Source: Legionella maceachernii (GTDB taxonomy: Bacteria > Pseudomonadota > Gammaproteobacteria > Legionellales > Legionellaceae). Taken from it: DNA of 64,000 bases. This document shows, piece after piece, positions 45,575-55,901 of the stretch. Under the pieces are notes generated by a model. That model worked only from the letters and a program-made list of their open reading frames with translations. It made no database searches and was not told the DNA's origin. The stretch lies in contig NZ_FUXJ01000004.1 in NCBI RefSeq assembly GCF_900167045.1, positions 179,776 to 243,775 on the forward strand. Reading direction: 5' to 3'. The position numbers and the translations under genes are program-made. The first letter of the stretch is position 1; each line of letters starts with the position of its first letter.

Positions 45575-46747
45575 TTAGCTGCATAAAAGTGCCACCTTTT
45601 GTGCAATAAGTGCTTCCTCATCGCCGCGAATTACTAAAATCGGACTGTGTGATTTAGAGATTTTACGGCAAGATTCAGGAGTGTTGGTTGTGTTTAATTC
45701 AACGTCTAATTCCAAGCCTAAATGCTGAAGCGGTGTAATAATTTTTTCTCGTATCAGCGAAGCGTTTTCACCCACGCCGCCCGTAAAAATTAAGGCGTCT
45801 AGCTTACTTAGCTGGCTATAATAAGCACCAATCATTTTTTGGATCGCATAAACGTACATGTCGATGGCGAGTTTGGCAGACTCATCGCGTGCTAAGGCTC
45901 GGCTTACAAGTTTGCGCATGTCGTTTTCATCAGCAATACCTTTTAAGCCACTGCGCTTATTCAATAACGTATCCACTTCTGCTCTACTCATACCCTGGTG
46001 TTGCAGGTATAAAACAATGGCCGGATCAATATCACCACAACGGGTACCCATAATAAGACCCGCTAAGGGAGTCATGCCCATGGAGGTATCGATTGATTGA
46101 CCGTTTTTAATTAAGCAAGCACTGGCCCCGTTTCCCAAATGAAGCGTGATAAAATGACACGATGAGAGCGGTTTGTTTAAAAAGAAAGCCGCTTGTTGAG
46201 CGACGTATTCATGATTAATTCCATGAAATCCATAACGCTGAATTTGATAACGGGTTGCAATGTCAGAGTTAATCGCGTACTGACGGACATAAGATGGCAT
46301 CGTGTGATGAAAGCCACTGTCAAAAATAGCCACGTGCACCGCTTCAGGATAATATTGCATTGCAAACTCAATGCCTTCGGCATTAACAGGATTATGGATT
46401 GGCGCCAGTTTTGCGAGGGCACGAATTTCCGTGAGCACTTCGCTGGTTATGATAGTGGGTTCAAAATACTGTTTTCCTCCATGAACCACTCGGTGCCCCA
46501 CCCCTTGGATAGGATGATCAGCTAAATCCTGGTAAAGTTTATGTGCTAAAGCAGCAAAAGCTTGCTCATGAGTTTTAAAATGGTGATTCTCCGAAGATTT
46601 AGTTTCTTTTGTGTGATGCCACTCCCCTGAAGACTCCCCAATCCCCTCAATTAATCCTGAAACTAATGGAGAAAGTTGTTCGTTGTTCACTTGATATGCT
46701 TTGTATTTGATTGAAGAGCTACCGGCATTAAGGGTGAGTATGTTCAT
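45575..46747 (-). CDS. ackA: Acetate kinase
   Basis: This is a 390-residue ASKHA-fold kinase that converts acetyl phosphate and ADP to acetate and ATP. ILTLNAGSSSIKYK, the family's GVGHRVVHGG, and LHLGNGASACLI are visible. DTSMGMTPLAGLIMGTRCGDIDP and FTGGVGENASLIR follow. It starts one base after the pta stop with GGAGACC as ribosome site. Confidence 0.96.
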   Translation of the reverse strand: MNILTLNAGSSSIKYKAYQVNNEQLSPLVSGLIEGIGESSGEWHHTKETKSSENHHFKTHEQAFAALAHKLYQDLADHPIQGVGHRVVHGGKQYFEPTIITSEVLTEIRALAKLAPIHNPVNAEGIEFAMQYYPEAVHVAIFDSGFHHTMPSYVRQYAINSDIATRYQIQRYGFHGINHEYVAQQAAFFLNKPLSSCHFITLHLGNGASACLIKNGQSIDTSMGMTPLAGLIMGTRCGDIDPAIVLYLQHQGMSRAEVDTLLNKRSGLKGIADENDMRKLVSRALARDESAKLAIDMYVYAIQKMIGAYYSQLSKLDALIFTGGVGENASLIREKIITPLQHLGLELDVELNTTNTPESCRKISKSHSPILVIRGDEEALIAQKVALLCS

Positions 46748-46748
46748 T

Positions 46749-48812
46749 TCATTGGTCTCCTTGTGCCTGAATAGCGGTTACTAAAATGGTATTAATAATA
46801 TCCTCCGGTGTACACCCGCGGCTTAAATCATTAACGGGTTTATTTAAACCCAATAAAACTGGGCCAATAGCAAGGGCACCGCTTTCCCGTTGTACTGCTT
46901 TGTAAGTATTATTTCCTGTGTTTAGGTCAGGGAAAATCAGGACGTTCGCATTTCCTGCGAGCTTAGAGTGGGGTAATTTTTTTGCTGCCACTTGAGAATC
47001 CACTGCTGCATCGTATTGGATAGGCCCTTCGGCCAACAAGTCGGGTTGTAATTGTTTGATTATTTCCATTGCTTTTGCCACTTTTTCGACACTTTCTCCT
47101 TTGCCGGAATCACCGGAGGAATAAGACAGCAAAGCAACTCTTGGTTCCAGCCCTAAATTTTTAGCAATCAGAGCGGCTTGGAGCGTAATTTCTGCAAGGG
47201 TTTTACTGTCAGGCTCTGGATTAATCGCACAATCCCCATAAATTAATACTCGAGCGGGCATGCACATAATGAAAATGGAAGACACTTTGGCGACGCCTGG
47301 CTTTGTTTTGATGATTTCCAAAGCAGGGCGAACGGTATCGGCTGTTGTATGAGTTGCACCGGATACCATGCCATCGGCATCGCCATTGTAGACCATCATT
47401 GCTGCAAAATAATTCACATCCGTCATGCGTTCTAACGCGATAGGAAAATTAACATTTTTATGTTGTCGCAAAAGATGGTATTGCTTTGCATAGCTCTCTT
47501 TTTTCTCTGAGGTTTCGATATCGATGATATGAATGCCCGGCAAATCTAACTCCAACCGTTTTGCTTGAAGGTGAATTTTCGCGGGCTTTCCTAATAAAGT
47601 AATGCGCACAGCTTCTCGTTTTAATAGGTAATCCGCGGCGGTCAATATGCGAGGGTCTGCGCCTTCTGGAAGAACAATATGCTGCTTTGCTTGTTTCGCT
47701 TTATGAATTAATTCGTATAAAAATACCGCTGGACTCAGTTGAGGTTTGTAGGAGGTGTCGCTAAGTAATCTCTTCAAGGGTTCAGTAAAGTAAGGGCGCA
47801 TCGCCTCTATTGCTTGTTTTACTCGTTTCGGATCGGCTTTGCATAAACTATATTTGGCTGAAAACAAAGTAGTTGCTGTCTCATAGGTTTTAAGTTGTGT
47901 TAGCAGTACCGGGAAAGGATTTTCAAGTCCAGCAATGATTTCAAGAATAACGGGTCCTGGTCGTTCCCCATTGGTCAAGACAAGCCCTGCAATTTTAGGA
48001 TAATAAGCAGATTGGTCAGCGAGTAAGGAGCCGAGTAAAATATCAATGCGATCATCAGGCGTAATGATGAGCATTCCGCTTCGATCAAGACGTGATTCTA
48101 AGAAATTAGCCACTGTTTTGGCAGCAATAGAAAATTGCCTGACAGACCGATCCAGTTCAGATTTTCCCAAAAGAACTTCGGCTTGTAATTTTTGTGCGAT
48201 ATCCCGCACTGAGGGATTCGCTAATTGTTCGAACTCAGGAATGATCGCAATAAAAGGAAGATTGGGAAAATGATTGTGAAAAAGTTTGCTTGCTTCATTT
48301 TCATAAAGACTATCAACTTGATTAATAATAATTCCTATCACCTGAGCGTGATTTTTTTTACTCACTTCAATGGCAGTATTTAACACGGAAAGCGTGTGTT
48401 CCAACGTTCTATTTTTGGCAGAAACCATGAGCACCACTTCACAATTTAATTGATAAGCCAAAGTTAAATTAAATTGATACTCAAAGACATCATTATCGCT
48501 TTCAAAATCGGTGCCTTCAAAATAGGTGAACGTATCATTTCCTTGTGTTTTGGTTGCTTCAAGGACTGTTGCAACTAAATCGTCAGGTTGAGTCCGCATC
48601 ATGGAAATGGCTTGATTGACCTTCATAAGAGGAGTTATCTTTTGCTGTGCGATGTCTTCTAACAAGGGAATTTGAGATTCATCTGATTCAGAAAATAATT
48701 TAAAACAGCGTAGGGATTTTTGTTGTTCCTTTATAATGGATAGGAATCCGAGGGAAACGAACGATTTACCTGGACGTTTCTCAACGCCGGTTAAATAGAT
48801 TTTATTATGCAT
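46749..48812 (-). CDS. pta: Phosphate acetyltransferase
   Basis: This is a 687-residue long-form Pta that interconverts acetyl-CoA and acetyl phosphate. It has an N-terminal P-loop-like domain (LTGVEKRPGKSFVSLG), a central DRTGG domain, and a C-terminal PTA_PTB catalytic domain from about 365. That last domain contains LPEGADPRILTAADYLL and YGDCAINPEPDS. The length matches the E. coli type (about 714). The unusual order pta then ackA is the reverse of E. coli but common elsewhere. Confidence 0.95.
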   Translation of the reverse strand: MHNKIYLTGVEKRPGKSFVSLGFLSIIKEQQKSLRCFKLFSESDESQIPLLEDIAQQKITPLMKVNQAISMMRTQPDDLVATVLEATKTQGNDTFTYFEGTDFESDNDVFEYQFNLTLAYQLNCEVVLMVSAKNRTLEHTLSVLNTAIEVSKKNHAQVIGIIINQVDSLYENEASKLFHNHFPNLPFIAIIPEFEQLANPSVRDIAQKLQAEVLLGKSELDRSVRQFSIAAKTVANFLESRLDRSGMLIITPDDRIDILLGSLLADQSAYYPKIAGLVLTNGERPGPVILEIIAGLENPFPVLLTQLKTYETATTLFSAKYSLCKADPKRVKQAIEAMRPYFTEPLKRLLSDTSYKPQLSPAVFLYELIHKAKQAKQHIVLPEGADPRILTAADYLLKREAVRITLLGKPAKIHLQAKRLELDLPGIHIIDIETSEKKESYAKQYHLLRQHKNVNFPIALERMTDVNYFAAMMVYNGDADGMVSGATHTTADTVRPALEIIKTKPGVAKVSSIFIMCMPARVLIYGDCAINPEPDSKTLAEITLQAALIAKNLGLEPRVALLSYSSGDSGKGESVEKVAKAMEIIKQLQPDLLAEGPIQYDAAVDSQVAAKKLPHSKLAGNANVLIFPDLNTGNNTYKAVQRESGALAIGPVLLGLNKPVNDLSRGCTPEDIINTILVTAIQAQGDQ

Positions 48813-48966
48813 TATTGGCTCCCAAGCTGCATAAATTTAAATTTTCATGATCCATAACTATACAGCTTAAACCTGAAACGTGCAAAATGAATACCAGGAA
48901 AAATGAGAATAAAATACGGATGGATATGGTATTGTCATATACTTAAGTTAAGAGAGAGTAATATTC

Positions 48967-50961
48967 GTGAGTAGTTCTTTTGTTCCTATTGAAGCGGCAA
49001 AAATATCATGGTGTGATGAGTTACCGTTTTCACTCGCCTTTGATGACATTTATTTTTCGAAGGAAAATGGGTTGGCAGAAACTCGACATGTCTTTATCGA
49101 GGGCAATAACCTCATAGAACGGTGGCAAAATTTAACACAGGAAACGTTTGTCATTGCAGAAACAGGTTTTGGTTCAGGACTTAATTTTTTACTCACTTGG
49201 TCATTATGGCTCGAACAAGCACCCCAATCGGCCCGGCTTCATTTTTTCAGCTGTGAAAAATTCCCATTGACAAAAAATGATTTGCAACGTTGTTTAAAAC
49301 AGTGGCCTGCGCTGAAAAGACAAGCCAGTGCTTTAATTGACAATTATCCTATTTTAACGCCTGGGTTTCATTGGTTATCTTTTGAGGCAGGAAGAATTAA
49401 TCTCATCCTTATGCTAGGCGATGCGACAGCGTGTTACAAACAACTCCTTGTTTGCGGCGATGCAAAATTGGAGAGGGAGTTAAGAACAAATAGTGTTGAT
49501 GCTTGGTTTTTAGACGGGTTTTCACCCGCTAAAAATCCAGCAATGTGGTCTGACGATTTGCTGCAAATCATTGGACTTTTATCCAAACCAGGCACAACAT
49601 TGGCTACTTTTTCTGCCGCAGCTTCGGTTAAAAATAATTTGCAAGCAGCCGGATTTAATGTGGATAAGGTAAGAGGGTTTGGATCCAAGCGAGAAATGAT
49701 TACTGCTCAGTTTGTTGAGTCAAGTCCGAGTAATAAAAAACTTCGTTGCACACCCTGGCATGTTAATCCAACACAACCAGCAATGGCTAAAAAGGCTATT
49801 GTCCTCGGGGCTGGTCTTGCAGGATGCTATACCGCTCACGCCTTGGCAAAGCGGGGGTGGCAAGTGAGTCTAATCGATGCGCATAATGAAGTAGGGCAAG
49901 GTGCTTCGGGCAATAAGCAGGCGGTTTTATACCCAAAGTTATCTGCCTATCGTTCGCCCCTGACGCAATTTATGCTAACGGCTTTTTTATTTGCTTGCCG
50001 TACATACCGGCGATTATTAAACAAAAAATCCATAGGTGAATTATCCGGTATCTTGCAATTTGCTTTCAATGAGCGAGAGTCTGCCGCACAGCAAAGTTTA
50101 GGCTCATGGCTGTCTTCTTACCCCGAGCTGGGTCGGCTCGTCGATGCACAACAAGCTTCAACGATAGCAGGCATCGAATTGACAATGGGTGGTTTATACA
50201 TTCCCTATTCCGGCTGGATGGATTCTCAAGCATTATGTGAGCAACTCTGTCAGACCCCAGGAATCGATTGGTATCCAAATACTCTCATTTCGGAATTGCA
50301 TTTTGAAGAGAAAAAATGGCACGTAGGGGAGCATTTAGCAGAGGTATTGGTGATTGCCAATGGTTATCAAGCAAAGCAATTCATTCAGACAGCCCATTTA
50401 CCGTTAAAAGCAATCCGCGGGCAAATGACTAGGATTGCAAGTAATAAAGCGAGTACAGCACTAAAAATTCCCTTGTGTGGAAATGGACATGTCCTGCCAG
50501 CTTATGGAGGGGGACATGCTATTGGGGCTAGCTATCACTTGGATTCTACGGATAGAGCAAGTTATTCTGCGGACGACGTAAGTAATCTAAATAAACTGAG
50601 CCAGTTACCTGCATCCATTGCCTGGTCTTTAGAAATCAAAGACAATTGGGTAGGCGTGAGGGCAACGACAACGGATTACTTACCTATGGTTGGGCCAGTT
50701 CCTGATCCCACAATTTTCCCATCACGTTTTGCCGCGTTGGCGACGAATGCCAAAAGATGGATCCCTGAAGCAGGGGCTTTTTTGCCCGGTTTATTTCTTT
50801 GCACTGGGTTTGGCTCCAGAGGATTGACGACTGTTCCTCTGTCTGCTGAATGGTTAGCGGCGCTTATTAACAATGAACCGAGTTTTCTACCGCAGGCGAT
50901 GGTGCAATCGTTATCCCCGGCTCGCTTCTTGCTTAAAGCAATTATCAAAAATTTAAGTTAA
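48967..50961 (+). CDS. mnmC: Bifunctional tRNA 5-methylaminomethyl-2-thiouridine synthesis protein MnmC
   Basis: This 664-residue fusion finishes wobble-uridine modification. The N-terminal SAM methyltransferase (about 1-250) has AETGFGSGLNFLLTW and DAWFLDGFSPAKNPAMW. The C-terminal FAD oxidase (from about 275) has VLGAGLAGCYTAHALAKRGW and GQGASGNKQAVLYPKLS. Both halves look intact. The GTG start at 48967 has GAGAGAG upstream. The gene is monocistronic. Confidence 0.95.
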   Translation: MSSSFVPIEAAKISWCDELPFSLAFDDIYFSKENGLAETRHVFIEGNNLIERWQNLTQETFVIAETGFGSGLNFLLTWSLWLEQAPQSARLHFFSCEKFPLTKNDLQRCLKQWPALKRQASALIDNYPILTPGFHWLSFEAGRINLILMLGDATACYKQLLVCGDAKLERELRTNSVDAWFLDGFSPAKNPAMWSDDLLQIIGLLSKPGTTLATFSAAASVKNNLQAAGFNVDKVRGFGSKREMITAQFVESSPSNKKLRCTPWHVNPTQPAMAKKAIVLGAGLAGCYTAHALAKRGWQVSLIDAHNEVGQGASGNKQAVLYPKLSAYRSPLTQFMLTAFLFACRTYRRLLNKKSIGELSGILQFAFNERESAAQQSLGSWLSSYPELGRLVDAQQASTIAGIELTMGGLYIPYSGWMDSQALCEQLCQTPGIDWYPNTLISELHFEEKKWHVGEHLAEVLVIANGYQAKQFIQTAHLPLKAIRGQMTRIASNKASTALKIPLCGNGHVLPAYGGGHAIGASYHLDSTDRASYSADDVSNLNKLSQLPASIAWSLEIKDNWVGVRATTTDYLPMVGPVPDPTIFPSRFAALATNAKRWIPEAGAFLPGLFLCTGFGSRGLTTVPLSAEWLAALINNEPSFLPQAMVQSLSPARFLLKAIIKNLS

Positions 50962-51066
50962 ATTTCGTGGAAGATAAGACAGTGTGTCATCGCTTTCTGC
51001 GACTTAAAAAAATGCTTTTGTTTTCTTGTTCTATACTTTAAACCTGAGCCTATAAATGGAGTTATT

Positions 51067-51333
51067 ATGGAAAAAATACATACCGAGGCAAGCTTAGAGC
51101 TCGTACTCAAGAACTGCTCAACGATCATGCATGAAACTAACAGAATGGATGCGACTCAATTAATGACTGATATTTTAGTTATTTTAAGAGATCTTTCTCT
51201 TTTGTTGCAAAGCCATAGAAATAATTTTTTTCCCTTATCGATCGAGTTGCTAGAGGTTGACGAAGTGACATTTGACTGGCCTGAAGTGAAAATATCCACT
51301 CAACAGCCTTCCCTCCATTTTATCCGAGTATAA
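51067..51333 (+). CDS. Small hypothetical protein
   Basis: This is an 88-residue, acidic, helical protein with no recognised domain. It has a good ribosome site (ATGGAGTTATT) and its own 105-base upstream gap with a TATACT-like -10 (about 51033). Composition looks coding. It precedes the PhzF-family gene by about 120 bases. I cannot suggest a function. Confidence 0.55.
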   Translation: MEKIHTEASLELVLKNCSTIMHETNRMDATQLMTDILVILRDLSLLLQSHRNNFFPLSIELLEVDEVTFDWPEVKISTQQPSLHFIRV

Positions 51334-51452
51334 GAATAAGCCGCATGATGCAATGGGGCTTCATGTGGCATCGATTCTTTAAGAAAGTCTTGCTTATCCA
51401 AGCCGAGATCGTTACTCTTGCGAACCATTAGTTCACCTAATGAGGAGCAGCT

Positions 51453-52238
51453 ATGCACAACATTGAAATTTTTCAAATCGATGCTTTCTCTGACAAAGTG
51501 TTTTACGGTAATCCTGCAGCAGTTTGTTTGCTCAGTGAATGGCTCAACGATGAACTCATGCAAGCCATTGCAGTTGAAAATAATTTATCCGAGACCGCTT
51601 TTGTTATCGAGGACGAGCATGGCTTTCATATCCGCTGGTTTACGCCTAAGGGAGAAATTAGTTTATGTGGACATGCTACTTTGGCGGCTGGATTTGCTTT
51701 GCATGATCTAGGTAAAATTAAAGGCGATACAGTGAATTTTTCTAGCTTAAGCGGCTTGCTTTCGGTTAAGAAAAAGGGTGATCGTTATACATTAGATTTT
51801 CCTCGATTAACGTACATGACAAGTGCAACACCTGAACTGATTGCAGGTTTAATTGATAAACCCTGCATTGGTATCTACGAGAGTGACTTGGATTATTTAA
51901 TTTTGCTCGCAGACGAAAATAAAGTCATGCAAACGCAGGTCGATCTCAAGGCGTTGTCAAAATTACCAAAACGCGGGCTTATACTCACTTCCGGCTGTTC
52001 TGAGGCAGATTTTTATTCTCGCTGTTTTTATCCAAGGCATAATATTGCTGAAGATCCAGTGACAGGTTCAGCTCATTGTGTACTTGCTCCTTTTTGGTCC
52101 GAACGTCTTAATAAAAAATCCTTGCACGCCATTCAAGGTTCTTATCGAAAAGGTGAAGTGTATTGTGACGTACTTGATGACAGAGTCTATCTCTCAGGGC
52201 ATTGCAAATGGTACTCCAAAGGCCATTTAGTGCTTTAA
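51453..52238 (+). CDS. PhzF-family epimerase/isomerase
   Basis: This is a 261-residue protein of the PhzF/DapF-fold family. IFQIDAFSDKVFYGNPAAV at the N-terminus, SETAF with the catalytic Glu47, GHATLAAGFAL, and DPVTGSAHCVLAPFW are all present. The physiological substrate of most such proteins, including this one, is unknown; no phenazine genes are near. The ribosome site is GAGGAGC. Confidence 0.88.
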   Translation: MHNIEIFQIDAFSDKVFYGNPAAVCLLSEWLNDELMQAIAVENNLSETAFVIEDEHGFHIRWFTPKGEISLCGHATLAAGFALHDLGKIKGDTVNFSSLSGLLSVKKKGDRYTLDFPRLTYMTSATPELIAGLIDKPCIGIYESDLDYLILLADENKVMQTQVDLKALSKLPKRGLILTSGCSEADFYSRCFYPRHNIAEDPVTGSAHCVLAPFWSERLNKKSLHAIQGSYRKGEVYCDVLDDRVYLSGHCKWYSKGHLVL

Positions 52239-52305
52239 TGGGTGTTAGGCTTGGATCTAACATGGGATGGCTCCTGTAACACTGTCCTGCCATAACCTAA
52301 AAAAG

Positions 52306-52334
52306 TTGCTATCAAGTAAGTAGCATGATAAAAA
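52306..52334 (+). promoter_or_regulatory. Candidate promoter of prpBCD
   Basis: TTGCTA (52306-52311), 17-base spacer, TAAAAA (52329-52334), 31 bases before the prpB ATG. It is a moderate match. No prpR gene or clear operator is visible in the window. Confidence 0.35.
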
Positions 52335-52365
52335 TGCCTTTCACCCGATCAAGGAGCGAGCGTCG

Positions 52366-53250
52366 ATGTCATATTCTGCAGGTAAGCACTTTCGGACTTT
52401 AATCAAAGAGAATCCCCCCTTGCAGGTTGTAGGAACAATTAACGCCTATTCTGCAATGCTGGCTGAATCCGTAGGATGTAAAGCAATCTATCTTTCCGGC
52501 GCAGGCGTGGCCAATGCCTCTTATGGGTTACCTGACTTAGGGATGACGAGTTTGGCTGAAGTGTTAGAAGATGCAAGACGAATTACTCAAGCGTGTGAGC
52601 TTCCCTTGTTGGTGGATGTGGATACCGGATGGGGGCATGCCTTTAATATTGCCAGAACAGTGCAATTAATGGAGAGCACTGGGGTTGCTGCAATTCATAT
52701 CGAAGATCAGGTTTTAGCAAAACGTTGCGGCCATCGGCCTAACAAAGCGATCGTATCCATGCAAGAAATGGGTGATCGAATAAAAACAGCGGTGGACGCG
52801 CGAAAAGATGAGCATTTCGTTATCATGGCACGTACAGATGCTTATGCTGTGGATGGGATGAATGCGGCCATTGAGCGCGCTCAACTTTGCGTTGAGCTGG
52901 GCGCAGACATGGTCTTCCCTGAAGCAATGACTACACTGGATGAATACAGAGAATTCAGTCGACATCTTAACGTTCCCATCCTGGCAAACATTACAGAGTT
53001 TGGCAAAACTCCTTTATTTAGTCGTACGGAGCTTGCAGAGGCAGGCGTACAGCTTATTTTATATCCTCTTAGCGCCTTTAGAGCGATGTCGTATGCCGCT
53101 TTGTCTGTGTATAAAGCCATTAACGGGGAAGGCACACAAAAAAGTCTGTTGGATCAAATGCAAACGCGCAATGAGTTATATGCTGTGCTTGGTTATAACG
53201 ATTATGAAAAGAAACTAGACCAATTAATGGAGGGAAAGGATGGTCAATAA
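52366..53250 (+). CDS. prpB: 2-methylisocitrate lyase PrpB
   Basis: This 294-residue isocitrate-lyase-superfamily enzyme cleaves 2-methylisocitrate to pyruvate and succinate. The catalytic motif KRCGH is at residues 119-123 (Cys121). [14 protein letters not shown] and [10 protein letters not shown] are the metal and substrate loops. The ribosome site AAGGAGCG is strong. It overlaps prpC by 11 bases and heads the propionate operon. Confidence 0.95.
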   Translation: MSYSAGKHFRTLIKENPPLQVVGTINAYSAMLAESVGCKAIYLSGAGVANASYGLPDLGMTSLAEVLEDARRITQACELPLLVDVDTGWGHAFNIARTVQLMESTGVAAIHIEDQVLAKRCGHRPNKAIVSMQEMGDRIKTAVDARKDEHFVIMARTDAYAVDGMNAAIERAQLCVELGADMVFPEAMTTLDEYREFSRHLNVPILANITEFGKTPLFSRTELAEAGVQLILYPLSAFRAMSYAALSVYKAINGEGTQKSLLDQMQTRNELYAVLGYNDYEKKLDQLMEGKDGQ

Positions 53251-54361
53251 ATCAGCAGCAGGTTTGGCTGGAGTAATTGCTGGGCAATCAGCCATAGCTA
53301 CTGTAGGCCAAGAAGGAGAAGGGTTAAACTATCGAGGTTATTCGATCGATGATTTAGCTGAGTATGCCACGTTTGAAGAGGTTGCCTATTTATTGCATTA
53401 TGGTCATTTACCTACCCGCAATGAACTGAACGCATACGTTGATAAACTGGTCAGCTTACGGCATTTACCAAGTACGCTAAAAACCGTACTCAAGCTAATA
53501 CCAAAGAATACTCATCCAATGGATGTGTTACGCACCGGCTGTTCCATGCTAGGGACTTTAGAACCAGAAGAAAGTTTCTCACAACAATACGATATTGCTG
53601 ACCGATTACTCGCTGTGTTTCCCAGTATGATGTGTTATTGGTATGCCTACCATTATCAAGACAGGGAAATTAGCGCTGAGAGTAATGAGCCGACGGTGGG
53701 CGGGCATTTTCTAACGCTCTTACATAACAGACAACCGACTGAGATTGAGCGCCACATGATGAATGTCTCGCTTATCCTTTACGCAGAGCATGAATTTAAT
53801 GCTTCTACTTTTGCAGCCCGTGTTACTGCAGCAACTTTGGCTGATTTTTATTCTGCTGTAACCACGGCGATAGGTACTCTGCGAGGGCCTTTACACGGTG
53901 GAGCGAATGAAGCAGCAATGGAGTTACTTGAACGGTTTAAAAGCCCTGATGAAGCCGAGCGTGAATTAATGAATATGCTGGCCAAAAAAGATAAAATCAT
54001 GGGATTTGGTCATCGTGTGTATAAAGAATGCGATCCTCGTTCTGACATCATTAAAGCCTGGTCTCATAAGCTTGCTCAAGCTCAGCAAAACCTATTGCTA
54101 TTCCAAGTTTCTGAACGCGTGGAAGCGGTCATGCGTCGGGAGAAAAAATTATTTCCCAATCTTGATTTTTATAGCGCTTCGGCTTACCACTATGCGGGTA
54201 TCCCCACTCATTTGTTTACTCCTATCTTTGTCATGTCAAGAATTACCGGTTGGTCTGCTCATATCTTTGAGCAGCGTGCAGACAACCGCTTAATTAGACC
54301 AAGTTCTGAGTACACTGGGCCAGCACCCAGAAAATACGTTCCTATTGAAGCGAGAGGTTAA
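53240..54361 (+). CDS. prpC: 2-methylcitrate synthase PrpC
   Basis: This is a 373-residue short-type citrate-synthase-family enzyme that condenses propionyl-CoA with oxaloacetate. The active-site triad regions are [18 protein letters not shown], and the Asp in [29 protein letters not shown] at the N-terminus is the methylcitrate-type opening. Its operon position between prpB and prpD supports PrpC over GltA. prpD starts one base after its stop. Confidence 0.94.
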   Translation: MVNKSAAGLAGVIAGQSAIATVGQEGEGLNYRGYSIDDLAEYATFEEVAYLLHYGHLPTRNELNAYVDKLVSLRHLPSTLKTVLKLIPKNTHPMDVLRTGCSMLGTLEPEESFSQQYDIADRLLAVFPSMMCYWYAYHYQDREISAESNEPTVGGHFLTLLHNRQPTEIERHMMNVSLILYAEHEFNASTFAARVTAATLADFYSAVTTAIGTLRGPLHGGANEAAMELLERFKSPDEAERELMNMLAKKDKIMGFGHRVYKECDPRSDIIKAWSHKLAQAQQNLLLFQVSERVEAVMRREKKLFPNLDFYSASAYHYAGIPTHLFTPIFVMSRITGWSAHIFEQRADNRLIRPSSEYTGPAPRKYVPIEARG

Positions 54362-54362
54362 T

Positions 54363-55808
54363 ATGCACTCTTATGTAGAAGATAACGTTAAACCTGATTA
54401 TGACCCCGTAATCACTGGTATTACGGATTATATGTTCAACAAAGAAATCACAAGTGCACAAGCGTATGAAACTGCTAGGCTCTGCTTAATGGACACGCTT
54501 GGATGCGGCATTTTAGCGTTAAATTTCCCCGAGTGCACTAAACTGCTGGGTCCCGTAGTGCCCGATGCGGTTCTACCGGGTGGCGCTCGCGTACCAGGCA
54601 CAAGTTATGAGCTCGATCCTGTTCAAGCGGCATTTAACATAGGTACAATGATCAGATGGCTTGATTTCAACGACACCTGGTTGGCTGCAGAATGGGGACA
54701 TCCCTCAGATAATTTAGGTGCGATATTAGCTGTGGCTGATTATGTTAGCCGGCAAAATCTTAAAGAAGACAAGCCAGCAATTACCATGCAAGACGTGCTC
54801 ACAGCAATGATTAAGGCGCATGAGATTCAAGGGTGCTTGGCACTGGAGAATAGTTTTAATCGAGTCGGTTTAGATCATGTAATTTTAGTGAAAGTTGCGA
54901 GTGCGGCGGCAGCCGCCTCTTTATTAGGTGCTGATCATGACATGATGCATCGTACTTTATCGCAAGTGTTCGTGGATGGACAAAGCTTAAGAACTTATCG
55001 CCATGCACCGAATGCGGGTTCACGTAAATCCTGGGCAGCAGGTGATGCGACTGCTCGAGCGGTGCGACTGGCATTCATTTCAGCGACCGGCGAAATGGGG
55101 TATCCGAGTGCATTGAGTGCGCCCAAATGGGGCTTTTATGACGTTCTTTTTGGTGGTGAACCATTCAAATTCCAAAGGCCTTACGGCAGCTATGTCATTG
55201 AAAATGTGTTATTTAAGTTGTCCTATCCCGCTGAATTTCATGCGCAAACCGCCGTTGAATGTGCCGTGATCTTACATGAGCAAGTGAAAGAGCGCTTAGA
55301 TGAGATTGCGCGAATCGAACTGATAACCCATGAGTCAGCGATCCGTATCATTAGTAAACAAGGGGCTTTACATAATCCTGCTGATCGTGATCATTGTCTG
55401 CAATACATGGTGGCAGTGGCGCTATTGTATGGCGATTTACGTGCGGAACACTATGAGGATGAAATAGCTTCAGATCCGCGTATTGATCAACTGCGTGAAA
55501 AAATGTACGTGAGCGAGAACTTGCAATTTTCTCGCGATTATCATGATCCAGAAAAGCGCTCCATTGCCAACAGCATTAAACTCATTTTTAAAGATGGAAC
55601 CCAATCGAATTTAATCACAGTGGAATATCCAATCGGCCATCAGCGACGTCGTGAGGAAGGTATACCTGTGCTGCTTGAAAAATTCAAACGCAATTTAGCG
55701 ACGCGCTACAAACCAGAGCGTATTGACGCCATTTTGGAGGTCATGAATGATACGAATTCATTGACTGCTCTGTCAGTAGTGGATTTCATGGCACTTTGGG
55801 TGTTGTAA
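54363..55808 (+). CDS. prpD: 2-methylcitrate dehydratase PrpD
   Basis: This is a 481-residue iron-free MmgE/PrpD-family dehydratase. [22 protein letters not shown], the [22 protein letters not shown] helix and [20 protein letters not shown] are family segments. The ATG at 54363 has GAGAGG just upstream; an in-frame TTG at 54345 lies inside prpC. Its presence means the AcnD/PrpF variant is not used in this operon. Confidence 0.95.
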   Translation: MHSYVEDNVKPDYDPVITGITDYMFNKEITSAQAYETARLCLMDTLGCGILALNFPECTKLLGPVVPDAVLPGGARVPGTSYELDPVQAAFNIGTMIRWLDFNDTWLAAEWGHPSDNLGAILAVADYVSRQNLKEDKPAITMQDVLTAMIKAHEIQGCLALENSFNRVGLDHVILVKVASAAAAASLLGADHDMMHRTLSQVFVDGQSLRTYRHAPNAGSRKSWAAGDATARAVRLAFISATGEMGYPSALSAPKWGFYDVLFGGEPFKFQRPYGSYVIENVLFKLSYPAEFHAQTAVECAVILHEQVKERLDEIARIELITHESAIRIISKQGALHNPADRDHCLQYMVAVALLYGDLRAEHYEDEIASDPRIDQLREKMYVSENLQFSRDYHDPEKRSIANSIKLIFKDGTQSNLITVEYPIGHQRRREEGIPVLLEKFKRNLATRYKPERIDAILEVMNDTNSLTALSVVDFMALWVL

Positions 55809-55828
55809 ATTAACTCAACTGCCATCTT

Positions 55829-55894
55829 GAGCATAGCGAAGGAGCTTCCCCACTCTTAATTTGCAATAGCAGATCCTTCGCTACGCTCAGGATG
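55829..55894. repeat. Dispersed inverted element between convergent prpD and acyl-CoA dehydrogenase genes
   Basis: cttgagcatagcgaagga is opposed by tccttcgctacgctcagga with a short tagc-containing loop region. A single clean inverted pair occupies the convergent gap, consistent with a bidirectional transcription stop. Confidence 0.8.
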
Positions 55895-55901
55895 ATGATA
55901 G

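Noticed and set aside
48935-48960. Second PmrA-like site upstream of mnmC (acttaagttaagag)
   Set aside because: The two ttaag motifs are only 6 bases apart, not 11, so they do not fit the box.
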